Source: DAOTWC01 sp048499435 (GTDB lineage: Bacteria; Chloroflexota; Anaerolineae; Aggregatilineales; Phototrophicaceae). From it: a DNA stretch of 64,000 bases. Of the stretch, positions 62,401-64,000 are shown in pieces. Position 1 is the stretch's first letter, and each line of letters opens with the position of its first letter. The stretch spans positions 62,001-126,000 of the forward strand of contig JASNZW010000005.1 in the NCBI GenBank assembly GCA_048499435.1, in the 5' to 3' direction. The position numbers and the translations under genes are program-made. Below the pieces are notes generated by a model. The model made no database searches. It was not told where the DNA came from and saw only the letters and a program-made list of their open reading frames with translations.

Positions 62401-62693
62401 AGCTTCTCGACGACCTGCCCGGCCCGGACGCGCCGCGCCGCGTGCTGGGCGGGCTGTTCTGGCACATCCGCAGCCGAAAATCCAGCGGCGAGCTGCGCCT
62501 GGCCGACGACGCCAGCGGCGCGGCGCTGGCCGAGGCCAGCGCGCACCTGGGGCGCTATATCAGCGCGGCGCGGCGCGGCGACTTCAGCGTGGCCCCGCGC
62601 AAGCTGGAGAACGGGCGCTGCGCCCGCTACTGCGAATTCGCGCAGATGTGCCGCGTGGGCAGCACCAACCGCTATAAGCCGGAGGCGACCTGA
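59409..62693 (+). CDS. AddB-like ATP-dependent nuclease subunit
   Basis: 1094 residues. N-terminal Walker A PPGAGKTEAALRRV (residues about 9-22), a long inactivated-helicase-type middle, and a C-terminal RecB-type PD-(D/E)XK nuclease with VIDYKTG (Asp968, Lys970) and NFQMLVYLLA. Four cysteines (802, 1071, 1075, 1081) match the AddB iron-sulphur pattern of one Cys far from a Cx3Cx5C cluster. Its partner helicase begins two bases after its stop. Role: resection of double-strand DNA ends in homologous repair. AdnA/AdnB-type naming is possible. Confidence 0.88.
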   Translation: MTTAVLLAPPGAGKTEAALRRVAQAARAQPFARIWVLVSGTRQKDSFRERLAQRAGPGGVVFNIEFFTFYELYPRLLKIAGQSTRRLEDTARAALLRAVLADLRDQNALAVYGQIATAPGFVRIVADFIYELKQNRVEPAAFLRAARASARPKDHDLAQIYAEYQARLIAHGLVDRDGEGWLALSAVEAGKVPPLELSLLVVDGYDEFTPLQARLLLRLSASAHSRHALITLATAPGREDTAGRRFARALAGLRAAAAETGAALIIESQAVSPPQQHPALAHLLAHMFRPGAPPTSAAGAVTLIEAPDAAREAAAVLRRVKRLLLDGCRADDILIALRDWPRYADHFAALGAAYGIPLALHFSDTLARSPAVAALLQALDLPAAGFRRRGLFGTLRSPYFAVPGLGAADVDRLEDISRAFAVVGGRDRWLAAIAQAGHSAPPGDDKDAPPLITSAEADALAAALRAFFNAVTPPAAASLGAYIRWLDALIGQDADADDPDDARAGYTLDMPAQARRGSAPAVAARDIAALDRLKGALRGLLAAQNLLGTLAGRDSLTADAFLDNLRLTAATALIERGPGRAGQVLVTTVTDARGLPHRHVFIPGLSEGVFPAALAEDSLYLDTERQALTAAGVPLETAAERAGDESLFLQLVGQARDTLTLSRPAVQDGAPWIASHLWRAAAQTLADADDIVRRHRVPLGAAAGPDDAASLAEAALAAADGLSAAQPTPAAVALYNWLCAAQPAAWRRISRARQAELDRLSRRPHNHYSGRLRDPQLIASAAAALGPGRVWSASQFNELGACGFRFFAKRLLRLEALEEPEDALSTAALGTINHAVLESVYREIGARGLVIAPEALDEALAILRATAERLLDDAPRHYHFPADARWQQERAALLRRLEALIRVDFSDDSPARKISAAPRQPYLLESPLTLAGRAVTISLDFDGQPERLRVAGFIDRLDRAGDGVIVIDYKTGAAPIPTKEMLEGRNFQMLVYLLAAQQLLDDLPGPDAPRRVLGGLFWHIRSRKSSGELRLADDASGAALAEASAHLGRYISAARRGDFSVAPRKLENGRCARYCEFAQMCRVGSTNRYKPEAT

Positions 62694-62695
62694 CG

Positions 62696-64000
62696 ATGGA
62701 GATGACGCCGCAGCAGGCGCGGGCTGTCAGCGAGCACGGGCGCAGCCTGATCGTGATCGCCGGGGCGGGGTCCGGCAAGACGCGCGTGCTGGTCGAGCGC
62801 TATCTGGCGCTGCTGGACCGCAATCCCGACTGGCCGCTGAACGCGCTGGTGGCGATCACGTTCACGCGCAAGGCCGCCCAGGAAATGCGCGACCGCGTGC
62901 GTCAGGCGCTGGAGGACCGGCTGCGCGCCGCGCCGGACAGCGGCGCGCGCGCGCTGTGGGCCGCCCGCCTCGCCAGCATGGACAGCGCCCGCATAGACAC
63001 TATTCACGGTCTGTGCGCGGCGCTGCTGCGCGCCAACGCCGCTGAAGCCGGCCTCGACCCCGGCTTCGCCGTCCTCGACCAGACCGAGGCGGCGGTCGTG
63101 CTGGACGACGCGCTCGACGCCGCGCTGCAAACGGCGCTGGATGACCCGACCAGCGGCGCGCCGCTGCTGTTTGAGCAGTACGACGCCAGCAGCCTGCGCG
63201 CCGCCCTGGAAAGCTTCATCGCCGCCGACCTCCCCGCGTTGCCCGCCGACCCGTTCGCCGTCTGGCAGGCGCTGTGGGAGGCCGATACCGCCGCCGCGCT
63301 GGACGCCCTGTGCGCCGACCCGGCGTTCGTCGAAGCCGCCAACTGGTCGCCGCCGGGCGGCTGGCCCGGCCCTGGCGACAAACTGGGCGCAGCCTGGGAA
63401 ACAGCCCACGCCAGCCTGGACGTGCTGTTCGGCCCGTATCCGCTGGAAGCGCGCTTTCAGGCGCTGAGCGCCCTGGGCGCGATCAACCGCAGCGGCGGCA
63501 GCAAAGCCAACTGGGGCGGCGAGGACATCGTTAGAGAGTCCAGGGCGGCGCTGGCTGTGCTGCAAACCGCGGGCAAGGCTGTGCCCGCCGCCGCCGAACC
63601 CCCCGGCCCGCCTGACCGCCAGGCGGCGGAGCTGCTGCCGCTGTGGCACAGGCTGATCGCGTGGGCGCAGGACGCCTACCGCGCCGCCAAACGCCGCCTG
63701 CGCGCCCTCGATTTCAACGACCTGGAGCAGCTAACGGTGGACCTGCTGGCCCGGCAGCCAGACGTAGCCGCCCGCTACCGTGCCGCTGAGTTCCGCCATC
63801 TGCTGGTGGACGAATTTCAGGACACCAACGCCGCCCAGTGGGCCATCATCAGCGCGCTGGCCAACCCGGACACGCCGGGCAGTCTGTTCCTGGTGGGCGA
63901 CCAGAAGCAGAGCATCTACGCCTTTCGCGGCGCGGACGTGAGCGTGTTCCACGAAGCGCGGGCGCGCCTCGGCCCGCAGGCTGAGATCGCGCTGGCGCGC
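62696..64000 (+). CDS. AddA-like UvrD/Rep helicase-nuclease subunit, 3' part missing
   Basis: The first 435 residues are visible and open to the window end. Superfamily 1 helicase motifs: Q-motif MTPQQARAV, Walker A AGAGSGKT, motif Ia ITFTRKAAQEMRDRV, motif II LLVDEFQDTN and motif III LVGDQKQSIYAFRGAD. The DEFQDT spelling is that of AddA/RecB rather than PcrA (DEYQDTN). ATG two bases after the AddB-like stop, with GGAGG ten bases upstream. Forms the end-processing complex with the previous gene product. Confidence 0.9.
   Translation, partial: MEMTPQQARAVSEHGRSLIVIAGAGSGKTRVLVERYLALLDRNPDWPLNALVAITFTRKAAQEMRDRVRQALEDRLRAAPDSGARALWAARLASMDSARIDTIHGLCAALLRANAAEAGLDPGFAVLDQTEAAVVLDDALDAALQTALDDPTSGAPLLFEQYDASSLRAALESFIAADLPALPADPFAVWQALWEADTAAALDALCADPAFVEAANWSPPGGWPGPGDKLGAAWETAHASLDVLFGPYPLEARFQALSALGAINRSGGSKANWGGEDIVRESRAALAVLQTAGKAVPAAAEPPGPPDRQAAELLPLWHRLIAWAQDAYRAAKRRLRALDFNDLEQLTVDLLARQPDVAARYRAAEFRHLLVDEFQDTNAAQWAIISALANPDTPGSLFLVGDQKQSIYAFRGADVSVFHEARARLGPQAEIALAR

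Noticed and set aside
59853..62546. 897-codon open frame opposite the AddB-like gene
   Set aside because: Same antisense pattern (Arg/Gly/Gln-rich); the plus strand has Walker A, nuclease and iron-sulphur motifs.

Overview
The window is GC-rich (roughly two-thirds G+C), densely coded bacterial chromosome with 51 supported protein genes, two of them cut by the window ends. I see no rRNA, tRNA, CRISPR array, insertion sequence or prophage, and no gene-free stretch over 300 bases. Gene content suggests a Chloroflexota bacterium of the Anaerolineae/Caldilineae type. The signs are Thr/Pro-rich SH3b lipoproteins, a GH57 branching enzyme, very acidic tryptophan-rich proteins and a MutL-type ATPase without glutamate mutase. 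This assignment is inference from gene style, not a measured phylogeny. Sigma-70-like promoters (TTGACA-like, 17-18 bp, TATAAT/TACAAT) stand out against the GC-rich background.

Layout. 1-5155 (minus): cell-elongation operon mreB-mreC-mreD-PBP2 plus a cut membrane gene. 5276-16285: tilS, an orphan OmpR-type regulator, a DUF1801 protein, a GH3 hexosaminidase, a two-AAA Clp ATPase with a dead first domain, a phosphohexomutase, a methyltransferase, and a nucleotidyltransferase/sugar-kinase fusion on the minus strand. 16413-23082 (minus): a long degenerate-receiver protein, an SH3b/CARDB lipoprotein, a V4R protein and MiaB. 23306-25879: glycogen phosphorylase. 26039-35736: a tightly packed plus-strand operon of eight unfamiliar genes built around a MutL-like ASKHA ATPase, membrane proteins and envelope proteins. 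35855-41049: AnmK, a GNAT protein and a peptide-type ABC importer without its ATPases. 41141-46739 (minus): a secreted Ig-repeat protein, a formyltransferase-like protein, methylglyoxal synthase, a glycosyltransferase and a PHP phosphoesterase. 46926-50165: a kinase-like protein lacking its phospho-accepting histidine, a cytochrome c lipoprotein, a jelly-roll protein and a glycogen-binding protein. 50244-57950 (minus): glycogen operon (GH57 branching enzyme, glgA, glgC, second GH57 protein) downstream of a response regulator/histidine kinase pair. 58115-64000: receiver protein, NERD-like membrane protein, AddB-like nuclease and AddA-like helicase in one operon.

How the parts work together. 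Glycogen metabolism is nearly complete here: GlgC makes ADP-glucose, GlgA polymerises it, GH57 enzymes branch or trim, GlgP degrades, and a small CBM48 protein may bind the polymer. Wall growth (MreBCD, PBP2) and wall recycling (GH3 hexosaminidase, AnmK) are both present. The strongest candidates for undescribed biology are the MutL-like ATPase operon (26039-35736) and the 1016-residue protein at 16413-19463. The latter joins a dead receiver, a Roadblock-like domain and what looks like a domesticated IS200-type fold.
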